Source: Sphingomonas sp. PAMC 26605 (GTDB taxonomy: Bacteria; Pseudomonadota; Alphaproteobacteria; Sphingomonadales; Sphingomonadaceae). From it: a stretch of DNA of 64,000 nucleotides. Positions 32,587 to 40,665 of the stretch are shown here, piece by piece. Below the pieces are notes generated by a model. It saw only the letters and a list, made by a program, of their open reading frames with translations, had not been told where the DNA came from and did not search any database. Where the stretch lies: NCBI RefSeq assembly GCF_000241485.1, contig NZ_JH584241.1:1225435-1289434 (forward strand). The letters run 5' to 3'. A program made the position numbers and the translations under genes. Position 1 is the first letter of the stretch. Each line of letters opens with the position of its first letter.

Positions 32587-33381
32587 ATGGATGACCGGCC
32601 GGTACTGTTTTTCGATTCGGGGATTGGCGGCCTCTCGGTACTCGGCGCGGCGCGCGCGCTGCTGCCACGAATGCCGATCGTCTATGTCGCCGATTCGGCG
32701 GGCTTTCCCTACGGGACCAAGACGGAAGCCGAGATCGCCGCGCGCGTTCCCGCTTTGCTCGGGCGGCTCGCCGAGCGCTATCGCCCGCGGCTGATCGTGA
32801 TCGCGTGCAACACCGCCTCGACGATCGCGCTCGCCGCGGTGCGAGAGGCGCTCGACCTGCCCGTGGTGGGAACGGTGCCGGCAATCAAACCCGCCGCTTT
32901 GGTCAGCAAGACGCGCGTGATTGGAGTGCTCGGCACCAACGCGACGGTGCGCCAGCCCTATGTCGATGATCTCGCCCGACGTTTCGCGAGCGACTGCACC
33001 GTCTTGCGGTACGGCTCCGCCGAACTGGTCGAACTGGCCGAGGCCAAGCTCCACGACCATGAGAGCGACCCTGCGCGCTACGCCGCGATTCTCGAAGGAT
33101 TGTTCGGACAGCCCGGTGGCGAACGAATCGACACGATCGTCAACGCCTGCACGCATTTTCCGCTGGTCGTCGAGGAACTCGCGGCGGCCGCACCACGGCC
33201 GGTGACCTTCGTCGACGGTAGCGCCGGGATCGCGCGCCGGATCGCCTTCCTCACCCAGGGGCAGCAATGGCCCGAGGCGGCGGGCGACGGGCGCGCGGTG
33301 TTCACCGCGAGCGACGCGGCAAGCGCCGCACTCGCGCCCGCGCTCGCGCGGTTCGGTCTCGCGCGACGTGAGACATTATGA
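32587..33381 (+). CDS. murI: glutamate racemase
   Basis: Makes D-glutamate for peptidoglycan. The 264-residue enzyme has FFDSGIGGLSVL at the N-terminus, FPYGTKTEAEI, and the two catalytic cysteines in VIACNTAST (Cys74) and VNACTHFPL (Cys188). Length and motifs are standard. It is transcribed away from plsY and followed after 70 bases by hemA. A GCGCCT-TC-AGGCGC palindrome lies in the gap at 33426-33439. Confidence 0.95.
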   Translation: MDDRPVLFFDSGIGGLSVLGAARALLPRMPIVYVADSAGFPYGTKTEAEIAARVPALLGRLAERYRPRLIVIACNTASTIALAAVREALDLPVVGTVPAIKPAALVSKTRVIGVLGTNATVRQPYVDDLARRFASDCTVLRYGSAELVELAEAKLHDHESDPARYAAILEGLFGQPGGERIDTIVNACTHFPLVVEELAAAAPRPVTFVDGSAGIARRIAFLTQGQQWPEAAGDGRAVFTASDAASAALAPALARFGLARRETL

Positions 33382-33451
33382 ACACCCGTCCGATCACGCT
33401 GATCGCCTAAACGCGCTGGAATTCTGCGCCTTCAGGCGCTAGATCGCGGCA

Positions 33452-34693
33452 ATGGACGTGGACACACCGCCTCGCGGAGTCGATTACTCCCGGATCTTCA
33501 CACAGGCGATCGATCGCCTGCATGTCGAGGGGCGCTACCGTGTGTTCATCGATATCCTGCGCAACAAGGGCGCGTTTCCCAACGCGCGCTGCTTTGCCGG
33601 GCATAACGGCCCCAAGCCGATCACGGTGTGGTGCTCGAACGATTATCTCGCGATGGGCCAGCACCCGCACGTGATCGCGGCGATGGAAGAGGCGCTGCAC
33701 GATGTCGGCGCAGGCTCGGGCGGCACGCGCAATATCGGCGGCAACACGCATTATCACGTCGATCTCGAGGCCGAGCTCGCCGACCTTCACGGCAAGGAAG
33801 GCGCCTTGCTGTTCACTTCGGGCTATGTCTCGAACGAGGCGACGCTGGCGACGCTTGCCAAGGTTCTGCCGGGCTGCGTGATCTTCTCGGACGAACTCAA
33901 CCACGCCTCGATGATCGCAGGGATCCGCAATTCGGGGTGCGAGAAGCACGTCTTCGGCCACAACGACGTCGCGCATCTCGAGGAACTGCTCGCCGCTGCA
34001 GATCCGACGGTGCCCAAGCTGATCGCCTTCGAGAGCGTCTATTCGATGGACGGCGACGTCGCGCCGATCGCCGAGATCTGCGATCTCGCCGACCGCTACA
34101 ACGCCCTGACCTATCTCGACGAGGTCCATGCCGTCGGCATGTACGGCGCGCGCGGCGGCGGCATTTCGGAGCGCGACGGGGTCGCCGACCGGCTGACGAT
34201 CATCGAGGGGACGCTTGGCAAGGCGATCGGCGTGATGGGCGGCTATATCAGCGCCGACCAGACAATCATCGATGTGATCCGCTCGTATGCGCCGGGGTTC
34301 ATCTTCACGACCTCGCTGTCGCCTGTGCTCGTCGCGGGCGCGCTGGCGGCGGTGCGCCACCTCAAGGCATCGAGCGTCGAGCGCGACGGGCAGCAGGCCG
34401 CCGCCACGATGCTCAAGACGCTGTTCGCCGAGGCCGGGTTGCCGGTGATGGATTCGACCACGCACATCGTGCCGCTGATGGTCGGCGATCCGGTCAAGGC
34501 CAAGAAGATCAGCGACATCCTGCTCGCCGAGTACGGCGTGTACGTTCAGCCGATCAATTATCCGACCGTCCCGCGCGGCACCGAGCGGCTGCGCTTCACG
34601 CCGGGGCCGGCGCATGACGAAGCGATGATGCGCGATCTGACCGAGGCATTGGTCGAGATCTGGAGCCGGTTGGAGCTTCGCAAGGCCGCCTAA
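33452..34693 (+). CDS. hemA: 5-aminolevulinate synthase (C4 pathway)
   Basis: PLP enzyme that condenses glycine and succinyl-CoA, the first step of tetrapyrrole synthesis in alphaproteobacteria. The 413-residue protein begins [22 protein letters not shown] and has [19 protein letters not shown] and the glycine loop [15 protein letters not shown] contacts are at [14 protein letters not shown] and [12 protein letters not shown], and the Schiff-base lysine is Lys257 in [15 protein letters not shown]. Length matches ALAS rather than other alpha-oxoamine synthases. Its stop overlaps the end of the convergent Uma2 gene by 4 bases. Confidence 0.96.
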   Translation: MDVDTPPRGVDYSRIFTQAIDRLHVEGRYRVFIDILRNKGAFPNARCFAGHNGPKPITVWCSNDYLAMGQHPHVIAAMEEALHDVGAGSGGTRNIGGNTHYHVDLEAELADLHGKEGALLFTSGYVSNEATLATLAKVLPGCVIFSDELNHASMIAGIRNSGCEKHVFGHNDVAHLEELLAAADPTVPKLIAFESVYSMDGDVAPIAEICDLADRYNALTYLDEVHAVGMYGARGGGISERDGVADRLTIIEGTLGKAIGVMGGYISADQTIIDVIRSYAPGFIFTTSLSPVLVAGALAAVRHLKASSVERDGQQAAATMLKTLFAEAGLPVMDSTTHIVPLMVGDPVKAKKISDILLAEYGVYVQPINYPTVPRGTERLRFTPGPAHDEAMMRDLTEALVEIWSRLELRKAA

Positions 34694-35250
34694 GCGACGG
34701 TGATCGTCGCGGACGTGCCCGGCACCGCGAGCGGCTGGTCGAACGGGACAACGGAGCGTTCGGTATAGCGGTCGCCTTCGGGCGAACGCATCACGTGCAT
34801 GACGCTCGCGTCGACATCGGCGACCCAATAGTCTGATACGCCCGCTCGAGCGTAATGGGCGAGTTTCTCTCCCAGATCGATACCAAGCGTCGTCTCCGCG
34901 ACTTCGACGATCATCACAAAGCGGTCTGGCGGGACAGGGCCGTGTCGCGGAACGTCTGCGCGGACCACTGCGACATCAGCTGCGCGGACGGTCAATGCGT
35001 CGATGCCGATCATAAGATCGACTGCGCATCGATAGTCTGTGCCAGCATAGGCCGCCATCAGCTTTGAACCGAGCAAGAGGTTCATTTCGCCGTGCGAGAA
35101 GCCCGAGGGCATCATCTTGCGCAATTCCCCTTTCACCAGCTCGGCGCGCACGTCTTCGAAGGCCCCCGCCTCCAGCATCACCATATAGTCGCGCGCGGTG
35201 AACAGCGTCTCGGGGACGGACTCGACGGCGAGGCGGACCGGCTTGTTCAT
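34690..35250 (-). CDS. Uma2-family putative restriction-endonuclease-fold protein
   Basis: A 186-residue Uma2 (DUF820) protein with PD-(D/E)xK-like elements: [15 protein letters not shown] near the N-terminus, the active-site region [12 protein letters not shown], then [19 protein letters not shown] and [15 protein letters not shown]. The start [16 protein letters not shown] is preferred because the upstream in-frame extension is not conserved. Members are widespread solitary genes of unclear role. Nothing nearby suggests restriction-modification or toxin partners. Confidence 0.82.
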   Translation of the reverse strand: MNKPVRLAVESVPETLFTARDYMVMLEAGAFEDVRAELVKGELRKMMPSGFSHGEMNLLLGSKLMAAYAGTDYRCAVDLMIGIDALTVRAADVAVVRADVPRHGPVPPDRFVMIVEVAETTLGIDLGEKLAHYARAGVSDYWVADVDASVMHVMRSPEGDRYTERSVVPFDQPLAVPGTSATITVA

Positions 35251-35293
35251 GCAGTCCCCTTTAGCACAGCGCCCCGCCGCCCGCGAGCACCAC

Positions 35294-35318
35294 GGAACCG
35301 CCTCGCCCACCCTTCGTT
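35294..35318 (+). promoter_or_regulatory. EcfG-type (general stress response) promoter
   Basis: GGAAC (35294-35298), a 16-base spacer and CGTT (35315-35318) match the alphaproteobacterial general-stress sigma factor EcfG consensus (GGAAC-N16/17-CGTT). It was the only such match noticed in the window, on either strand. It is about 28 bases upstream of the ATG of a 26-residue peptide gene, which places the expected transcript start just before the ribosome-binding site. Confidence 0.7.
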
Positions 35319-35321
35319 ACG

Positions 35322-35340
35322 CCTCTGAAATCAGAGGAGG
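35322..35340 (+). promoter_or_regulatory. hairpin overlapping the ribosome-binding site of the peptide gene
   Basis: CCTCTGA-AA-TCAGAGG (35322-35337) is a perfect palindrome whose right arm ends in the AGG of the AGGAGG ribosome-binding site (35335-35340). It could mask the site in the RNA or act as a DNA operator. It lies between the predicted promoter and the start codon at 35346. Confidence 0.45.
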
Positions 35341-35345
35341 AATGA

Positions 35346-35426
35346 ATGGGTAAGGGTTGTATCTTGTGGCTGATCGGCGTGCCGATTCCGGTCATTTTGC
35401 TGCTGTGGCTGCTCTTCGGCCGCTGA
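35346..35426 (+). CDS. 26-residue membrane peptide
   Basis: An ATG five bases after AGGAGG opens a 27-codon frame whose product is MGKGCILWLIGVPIPVILLL continuing WLLFGR: one membrane helix with a basic residue at each end. It is too short for routine gene calling but has a perfect ribosome-binding site and a predicted EcfG promoter. Its stop codon abuts the stop of the convergent DUF3429 gene, so the space is fully used. I recall similar small Gly-Lys-start, Ile/Pro/Leu peptides from proteobacterial genomes, but cannot name a family. A role in the envelope stress response is inference. Confidence 0.6.
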   Translation: MGKGCILWLIGVPIPVILLLWLLFGR

Positions 35427-35867
35427 TCAGACCGCCCCGATCACCAGCGTCAGCAGCCCCAGGCCGAGCGACAGCGGGATGCGCAGTCGCATCCACCAGA
35501 TCGGGACAAGGCCGCGCTTGGCGAGGAGCCAATCCACGCCAAGCGCCGCGATCAGCGCCACTCCGAGCAAGATCAGCGACGGCCCCGGCCATGGTTCGCC
35601 GACTGCCCAGGGGACGGCGCTGGCGAGCGCGACGAGCGAAGGGACGATCGCGGCGACCCAAAGCCATTCGGGAGGGCGCTCCTTGCTCGCCGCGATCCCC
35701 CACCACAGTCCGCCGAGAAAGCTCAGGATCAGCGCGGCATAGGCATAGCCGAGCGACAGCGCGGCAAAGCGCAGCGCCGGATCCCCGCTAAGCACGATTG
35801 CCGCCGCCGCGATCTGCGGCAGCAGCCCCGCGAGCCCGAGCCAACGCGGCAGCTGCGGCGGGTTCAT
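35427..35867 (-). CDS. DUF3429 family membrane protein
   Basis: A 146-residue inner-membrane protein with five hydrophobic helices. The second region ALILSFLGGLWWGIAASKERP with its two tryptophans and the arginine/lysine loops matches the DUF3429 family, of unknown function. It overlaps btaB at its start by four bases and is therefore last in the presumed btaA-btaB-DUF3429 transcript. A link to membrane lipid composition is possible but unproven. Confidence 0.75.
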   Translation of the reverse strand: MNPPQLPRWLGLAGLLPQIAAAAIVLSGDPALRFAALSLGYAYAALILSFLGGLWWGIAASKERPPEWLWVAAIVPSLVALASAVPWAVGEPWPGPSLILLGVALIAALGVDWLLAKRGLVPIWWMRLRIPLSLGLGLLTLVIGAV

Positions 35868-36541
35868 GCCGCGGAGCGCACGATGCTGCCCGACCAGGCA
35901 TAGCCGCGATAGAGCGGGCGGAAGCGGGCGGTCGCGCCGGCCTCGCTCGCCGCCTCGATCAAAGCGGGCTGCAGCGTCGCACGCGGCGCGACGTCGAACT
36001 TGGCGAGCCAGGCGAACAGCGCCGTACGAAAGGCGCGGGGCAAGCGCTCCTGCTGGCCGAAATCGACCACGTCGAGTCGTCCGCCGGGAGCGAGCTTGTC
36101 CGCCCCCTCGCGGATCGCGGCGCGCCAGTCGGGGATCATCGACAGCGTATAGCTCTGGAAGATGCGGTCGAAGTGCGCGACGCCGAACAGCGCCGACGCG
36201 TCGAACGCGGTCGCATCGCCTTGCGCGAGCACGATCTTGCCCTCGAGGCCCGCCGCCGCCACTTTCGCGCGGGCGGTCTCGAGCATCGCCTCGGAAATAT
36301 CGATCCCGAAGAAGCGCGCATCGGGCCAGGCGCGCGCCGCCGCGATCAGGTTGCGCCCGGTGCCGCAGCCGATCTCGAGCACGCTGCCCCCCGGTGGCGG
36401 CGCGATCCCGGCGACCAGTGCGTCGCGCCCGAGCAGGTAATATTTCCGCGTCAGGTCATAGATGTGCCGCTGCGACCGGTAGATCGCATCCATATGGCCG
36501 GCATGCCCCACCGCCGCCTCAACCGCTGCCGCGTCGCTCAT
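35864..36541 (-). CDS. btaB: betaine-lipid N-methyltransferase BtaB
   Basis: SAM-dependent methyltransferase of 225 residues that trimethylates diacylglycerylhomoserine. It has the class I motif GSVLEIGCGTGRNLIAAA, the DARFFGIDISEAML acidic loop, QSYTLSMIPDWR and a GGRLDVVDFGQQERLP region. The start MSDAAAVEAAVGHAGHMDAI is chosen; the longer frame upstream is btaA antisense composition. The gene overlaps btaA by ATGA, and this pairing is the main evidence that it is BtaB rather than an unrelated methyltransferase. The product would be the membrane lipid DGTS. Confidence 0.86.
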   Translation of the reverse strand: MSDAAAVEAAVGHAGHMDAIYRSQRHIYDLTRKYYLLGRDALVAGIAPPPGGSVLEIGCGTGRNLIAAARAWPDARFFGIDISEAMLETARAKVAAAGLEGKIVLAQGDATAFDASALFGVAHFDRIFQSYTLSMIPDWRAAIREGADKLAPGGRLDVVDFGQQERLPRAFRTALFAWLAKFDVAPRATLQPALIEAASEAGATARFRPLYRGYAWSGSIVRSAA

Positions 36542-37803
36542 CCGAGCACGTAGAGGTGGACGCCGCCATAGATCGAGGAGCGGTCGCGCTTGGTGTAATC
36601 GAGCGAGTCCTCGGCGCGATACTCCCATTTGCCGAGGACTGCGTCGGGCACGCGGCCCGGTAGGATCGTCGGTTCGCCCGCGGTGCGGAACAGCACGCGC
36701 GCGTGCGGTTTGGCGGTACGCGTGATTTCGCTCCACAGCTCGGTCAGCTGCGTGTCGGTCATCCAGTCCTGCGCATCGAGCAGGATGTAGCGGTCGAGCG
36801 AGGCGTCGCCCTGCTCGCGCAGATAATCGGTGAAATTGGTGTGGCGCACCTCGATCCGTGCGGCGCGATCGACGATCTCGGCATAATGCTCGCGCTGGAG
36901 ATACGGCGGCAGCGGTGCGGCGGCGTCCTTGCCGTAACCGCGGCCGAACGCTTGCCAGGCGAAATAATTGTCCTTGATATCGAAGTCGCAGGCGAGCTTC
37001 TCGAGCCGTTCGCGCAGCACCACCGCCATCTTCTCGTCGCCGGCGAGCGCTTCATATTGCGCCGGCGGAATGCCGAGCCCGAACAGCGAAGCGGGCTGGT
37101 CCGTGATCCACTTGACGAAGCCCTTGTCGAAGAAGGGCGCGAACTCCCGGTCGAAGATCTCGCGCTGCTCCTCGATCGAATTGGCGGTGAGCAGGATCTT
37201 GGGGTTTACCCCGTTGAGCCGCGCGAGCAGGTGCGCGACGCCGATGAAATTGCCGAGCAATCCGCGCTTGTAGACGTTCTTGGCGAACCCCCCGATCCGC
37301 CGGCGGCCGACGATGTCGCGGCCCTCCCAATAGGCGAGCGTCGTCGCGTCGAGGTGCGGGCGGATATAGGTGCGATAGGCGAGCACGTTCTGGCGGCTGT
37401 TGGCCTGCGCGAAGAACCGGTGGAAGGCGTCGTAGTCGGGCAAATGGCGCGCCGCGACGCGCTTCAATTTGTTGAGCGCGATATGCGCCGGATTGAGATC
37501 GACCGCGGTGATCGCGCGCGGATTGGCGGTGAGGTACGACATCATGTTGCACCCGCCCGAGGCGATCGTGACGACATGGCTATCGGGGGTGATCGCGAGC
37601 GCTTCCATGTCGACCGCCGGATCCTCCCAGATCTGCGCATAGACTAGGCCGCGAAACGCGAAGGTGAACGCGCGCTCGAGCAAACCCTGCTTCGAAAGAT
37701 GCTTGTGCTGGAGCACGGCGTTGCGCACCGCGCGATTCGTGACGGGGCGCTTGTCGGGACGATGGACCACGCGGTCCTTGAGCGATCGAAGGGCATTGGC
37801 CAT
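36538..37803 (-). CDS. btaA: BtaA, SAM:diacylglycerol 3-amino-3-carboxypropyltransferase
   Basis: Transfers the aminocarboxypropyl group of SAM to diacylglycerol, the first step of the betaine lipid DGTS. The 421-residue DUF3419-type protein has VYAQIWEDPAVDMEAL, the SAM loop VVTIASGGCNMMSYL, AVDLNPAHIALNKLK and the C-terminal YILLDAQDWMTD, all characteristic of BtaA. AGGAG lies 8 bases before the ATG at 37803, and the longer reading upstream is rejected. The gene is first of btaA-btaB-DUF3429. A PHO-box-like site upstream fits induction by phosphate limitation. Confidence 0.93.
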   Translation of the reverse strand: MANALRSLKDRVVHRPDKRPVTNRAVRNAVLQHKHLSKQGLLERAFTFAFRGLVYAQIWEDPAVDMEALAITPDSHVVTIASGGCNMMSYLTANPRAITAVDLNPAHIALNKLKRVAARHLPDYDAFHRFFAQANSRQNVLAYRTYIRPHLDATTLAYWEGRDIVGRRRIGGFAKNVYKRGLLGNFIGVAHLLARLNGVNPKILLTANSIEEQREIFDREFAPFFDKGFVKWITDQPASLFGLGIPPAQYEALAGDEKMAVVLRERLEKLACDFDIKDNYFAWQAFGRGYGKDAAAPLPPYLQREHYAEIVDRAARIEVRHTNFTDYLREQGDASLDRYILLDAQDWMTDTQLTELWSEITRTAKPHARVLFRTAGEPTILPGRVPDAVLGKWEYRAEDSLDYTKRDRSSIYGGVHLYVLG

Positions 37804-37874
37804 GACGAACTCTCCTGCCGGATGATCGCGCCAAAGGAGCGGCGCACGGGGCGTGAGCGCACTACGACGAACCG

Positions 37875-37892
37875 GTGACGCTTCCATGACGG
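37875..37892 (-). promoter_or_regulatory. PHO-box-like direct repeat upstream of btaA
   Basis: Read on the minus strand the site is CCGTCAT-GGAA-GCGTCAC, two 7-base repeats with a 4-base gap. It matches the PhoB consensus CTGTCAT-N4-CTGTCAT at 10 of 14 repeat positions. It lies 72-89 bases upstream of the btaA start, just downstream of the fasciclin terminator on the same strand. The match is moderate and the assignment is inference. Confidence 0.4.
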
Positions 37893-37904
37893 GATCGCGT
37901 CTAA

Positions 37905-37944
37905 ATGAAAAGGACCTGCCGGCTAAAGGGGGGCCGACAGGTCC
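37905..37944 (-). terminator. terminator of the fasciclin gene
   Basis: On the minus strand, GGACCTGTCGGC and GCCGGCAGGTCC (12-base arms, one mismatch, 9-base loop) are followed by TTTTCATTT. It lies about 127 bases after the fasciclin stop and immediately before the btaA promoter region. Confidence 0.7.
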
Positions 37945-38071
37945 GTTTACGCCACCGTTCGTCGCAAAGGAGGGGATCCGACGACGGTGTTACACGCCGC
38001 TGCTTGGGGCAGCGACAGTCCAGCTACGAGGGAGTCATCAGTCCGGATGCATGCTGATGCAGATAAATATC

Positions 38072-38626
38072 TTACGGCATCATCACGGTGTCGATGACAT
38101 GGATCACGCCGTTCGACTGCATCACGTTGGCGATCGTGATCTTACCCTTGTGGCCCTTGGCGTCCATGATGCCCCAGCCATTGCCGACCTTCATGAAGGT
38201 CAGCGTGCCGCCCTGGACGGTGGTGTAGGTCGCCTTGCCCATATTGGCCTTGGCCTTGGCGGCGATGTCCTGCGCGGTGATCGTGCCGGGCACGACGTGA
38301 TAGGTCAGCACCGACGTCAGCGTCGCCTTGTTCTCGGGCTTGAGCAGCGTATCGACCGTGCCCGCGGGCAGCTTGGCGAAGGCTGCGTTGGTCGGCGCGA
38401 ACACGGTGAAGGGGCCGGGGCCGCTCAGCGTCTCGACGAGGCCGGCAGCCTTGACCGCGGCGACGAGCGTGGTGTGGTCCTTCGAATTGACGGCATTCTC
38501 GACGATATTCTTGGTCGGATACATGGCGGCGCCGCCGACCATCGGGTTGGTTTGCGCATAAGCGAGCGAGGCCCCGCTGATGGCGAGGGCGGCGGCGACG
38601 ATCGAGGTACGGATGGTGCGAGTCAT
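38072..38626 (-). CDS. fasciclin domain secreted protein
   Basis: A 184-residue exported protein. The signal peptide (SIVAAALAISGASLAYAQ) is followed by a single fasciclin (FAS1) domain with NIVENAVNSKDHTTLVAAVK, GPGPFTVFAPTNAAFAKLP, LTYHVVPGTITAQDI and NGVIHVIDTVMMP. Such proteins occur in the periplasm or matrix and are thought to mediate adhesion or protein contacts. AGGAG lies 9 bases before the ATG. The gene follows the ECF sigma and anti-sigma genes on the same strand by 101 bases and is a plausible target of that sigma factor. Confidence 0.92.
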   Translation of the reverse strand: MTRTIRTSIVAAALAISGASLAYAQTNPMVGGAAMYPTKNIVENAVNSKDHTTLVAAVKAAGLVETLSGPGPFTVFAPTNAAFAKLPAGTVDTLLKPENKATLTSVLTYHVVPGTITAQDIAAKAKANMGKATYTTVQGGTLTFMKVGNGWGIMDAKGHKGKITIANVMQSNGVIHVIDTVMMP

Positions 38627-38727
38627 GAGCGTCTCTCCTGCTGTACGCCCGGTGGGCCGGACGCGGCGCAGATACGCGGCAGATATCGTTACGGATGCAA
38701 ACCGGACCTCTTTCCAGTCCGCGATGT

Positions 38728-39483
38728 TTACACCCGTGCGAGCGCGCCCGTCGCAACGACCGGCCCGGTCGGCAGCCCGGTGGTCGACCCGCCGAGCGGC
38801 TCGAGCGAAACGGCGAGTGTCGCCCCGGCGGCGATCCGCGCGCGGTTCGCGGTGCTCAGCGTCAACGCGGTCCCGCCATGCGTCTCGAGCAAGCCGAGCG
38901 AATGCGGCGTCCCGCCGACAGGGATCACCCACAGCTCGGCCACGCGCTTGGCATCGGCGAGATTGGCTGCGGTCAGCCGCAGCGAGCCGATGCGCGCATC
39001 ATAGACCACCGTGACGGGCGCGCCCTTGGCGGTGGGCGAGATCGAGGCGACGAGCGTCGGCCCGGTATCGGCTGCAAGCGGCGTGGCGGGCGCTTCCGGC
39101 AGGGGCGGCGGTACGGCGAGCGGGCGGGTGAACAGAATGACGAGCAAGGCCGCTGCGGCGAGGCTCGACAGTGCTGCGATCCCCGGCCACAATTTGCTCG
39201 GCTGCCGGCCCGGCAAGGCGGCGACGCGCGCCGCGCCGGCACCGTGAATCGATCGCTCGATCCGCGCGAACAGGTCGGGCGCCGGCATTGCCGGCCACAG
39301 ATCGAACAGCTGCGCCAACCGCAGCCGCCATTGCTCGACCGCACGCGCGAACGCCGGTTCGGCGAGTACGCGTCGCATCGCCGCGGTGCGCGCCTCGCCT
39401 TCGAGCAGGCCGAGCGCGAACTCGCCCGCGCTGGTGTCGGGCAGGTCGTCGTCGGGGACGTCGCGAGATGGCACGTCGCTCAT
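38728..39483 (-). CDS. anti-sigma factor (RskA/anti-SigK type)
   Basis: A 251-residue single-span membrane protein. The N-terminal cytoplasmic half contains SAGEFALGLLEGEARTAAMRRVL and FARAVEQWRLRLAQLFDLW, the sigma-binding region of zinc-less anti-sigma factors. A membrane helix (about 145-165, ALSSLAAAALLVILF) is followed by a periplasmic RskA C-terminal domain (VTVVYDARIGSLRL, AELWVIPVGGTPHSLGLL). Its start overlaps the sigma gene stop (ATGA), so stoichiometric co-expression is expected. No zinc-binding HxxxCxxC was seen. Confidence 0.88.
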   Translation of the reverse strand: MSDVPSRDVPDDDLPDTSAGEFALGLLEGEARTAAMRRVLAEPAFARAVEQWRLRLAQLFDLWPAMPAPDLFARIERSIHGAGAARVAALPGRQPSKLWPGIAALSSLAAAALLVILFTRPLAVPPPLPEAPATPLAADTGPTLVASISPTAKGAPVTVVYDARIGSLRLTAANLADAKRVAELWVIPVGGTPHSLGLLETHGGTALTLSTANRARIAAGATLAVSLEPLGGSTTGLPTGPVVATGALARV

Positions 39484-40076
39484 CCCTCGAGACACGCCTT
39501 GAGCCGCGCGAGCCCGCGACGCACCCAGCTTTTCATCGTGCCGAGCGGCACCGCCTCGCGTTCGGCGAGCTCGGCATAGGTCACGCCGTCGAAAAAGGCG
39601 GTGCGGATCGCATCGCGCTGACGCGCCTCGAGCGCGTCGAGGCAATCGTAGAGTTGGTGCGCGGCTTCGTCGTCGAGCATCGTCTCGCTCGCGAGCGGCG
39701 CGGTGTCGAGAATCGGCGGGGCATCCTCGATCGGGGTCGCACGGCGCACGGTCTGCGCGCGCTGCCAGTCGATCGCGCGGTTGCGCGCGATCGTCGCGAG
39801 CCAGGTGATCGGGCTCGCCCGGGCGGGCTCATAGGCGCCGGCGCGTTTCCAGATGGTGAGGTATACGTCGTGCAACACGTCTTCCGCAGCCTGCCTTTCG
39901 CCGCAGATACGATAGCAAATCCCGAATAGCTTCGCCGAGGTGAGCGAATAGAGATCGCGAAACGCCGCGCGATCCTCTTCGCCGGTGCGGATCAGCGCCT
40001 CGATCAGCCGCACGCGTGCCGCCTCTGCCGTCTCGGCAGCGGAATTCACGGAAGCGCGAGGCGACGAATCTATCAC
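39480..40076 (-). CDS. ECF-type RNA polymerase sigma factor
   Basis: A 198-residue sigma factor. Region 2 contains FRDLYSLTSAKLFGICYRIC and AEDVLHDVYLTIWKRAGAYE, with the DNA-melting WLATIARNRAIDWQR. Region 4 contains YDCLDALEARQRDAIRTAFF and GVTYAELAEREAVPLGTMKS with the helix-turn-helix. The pair with an RskA-type anti-sigma factor and the fasciclin gene downstream resembles SigK-like (ECF19-type) modules. The inducing signal is unknown. It is divergent from rpiB. Confidence 0.92.
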   Translation of the reverse strand: MIDSSPRASVNSAAETAEAARVRLIEALIRTGEEDRAAFRDLYSLTSAKLFGICYRICGERQAAEDVLHDVYLTIWKRAGAYEPARASPITWLATIARNRAIDWQRAQTVRRATPIEDAPPILDTAPLASETMLDDEAAHQLYDCLDALEARQRDAIRTAFFDGVTYAELAEREAVPLGTMKSWVRRGLARLKACLEG

Positions 40077-40212
40077 AGATCAACACCCTAGCCCGCTGTA
40101 GCGGGCATCGCAATCGCCGCGGGGCAATTCTCGCGGCTTGAGTGTGGCAATTGCGCGCTTGCTTGTTTAAAGCGCCGATCATCCGCTCAATCCAATTGGG
40201 AGCGCGCTTCCG

Positions 40213-40665
40213 TTGCGCATCGCCATCGCCTCCGACCACGCCGCCTTTGCGCTGAAGGGTCTGCTCGCCGCCTGGTTGGCTGGGCAGGGGCACGAAGTGC
40301 GCGATCTCGGCCCCGACAGCGACGCGCGCGTCGATTATCCCGATTTCGGCTATCGGCTCGCCGAGGCGGTCGCTTCGGGGGCGGTCGAGCGCGGCATCGC
40401 GCTGTGCGGCTCGGGGATCGGCATCTCGATCGCGGTCAACCGGCACCCCGCGATGCGCTGTGCGCTCGTCTCCGAACCGCTCTCCGCCGCGCTGGCGCGC
40501 GAACATAACGATGCCAACGTCGTCGCGCTCGGCGCTCGGCTGGTCGGCGACGACATGGCCAAGGCCTGCATCACCGCTTTCCTGACCACCGATTTCGCCG
40601 GTGGCCGTCATCAAACCCGCGTCGACAAGCTCGGCGCTCCAGCTCTCGCGAAGGAACCGGCATGA
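40213..40665 (+). CDS. rpiB: ribose-5-phosphate isomerase B
   Basis: Isomerises ribose-5-phosphate and ribulose-5-phosphate. The 150-residue protein begins [17 protein letters not shown], with LDP-type catalytic motifs [21 protein letters not shown] and [15 protein letters not shown]. The start codon is TTG at 40213, with GGGAG ten bases upstream. Its end overlaps glyA by ATGA. It leads a tightly packed run of five genes extending to trmJ. Confidence 0.9.
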   Translation: MRIAIASDHAAFALKGLLAAWLAGQGHEVRDLGPDSDARVDYPDFGYRLAEAVASGAVERGIALCGSGIGISIAVNRHPAMRCALVSEPLSAALAREHNDANVVALGARLVGDDMAKACITAFLTTDFAGGRHQTRVDKLGAPALAKEPA

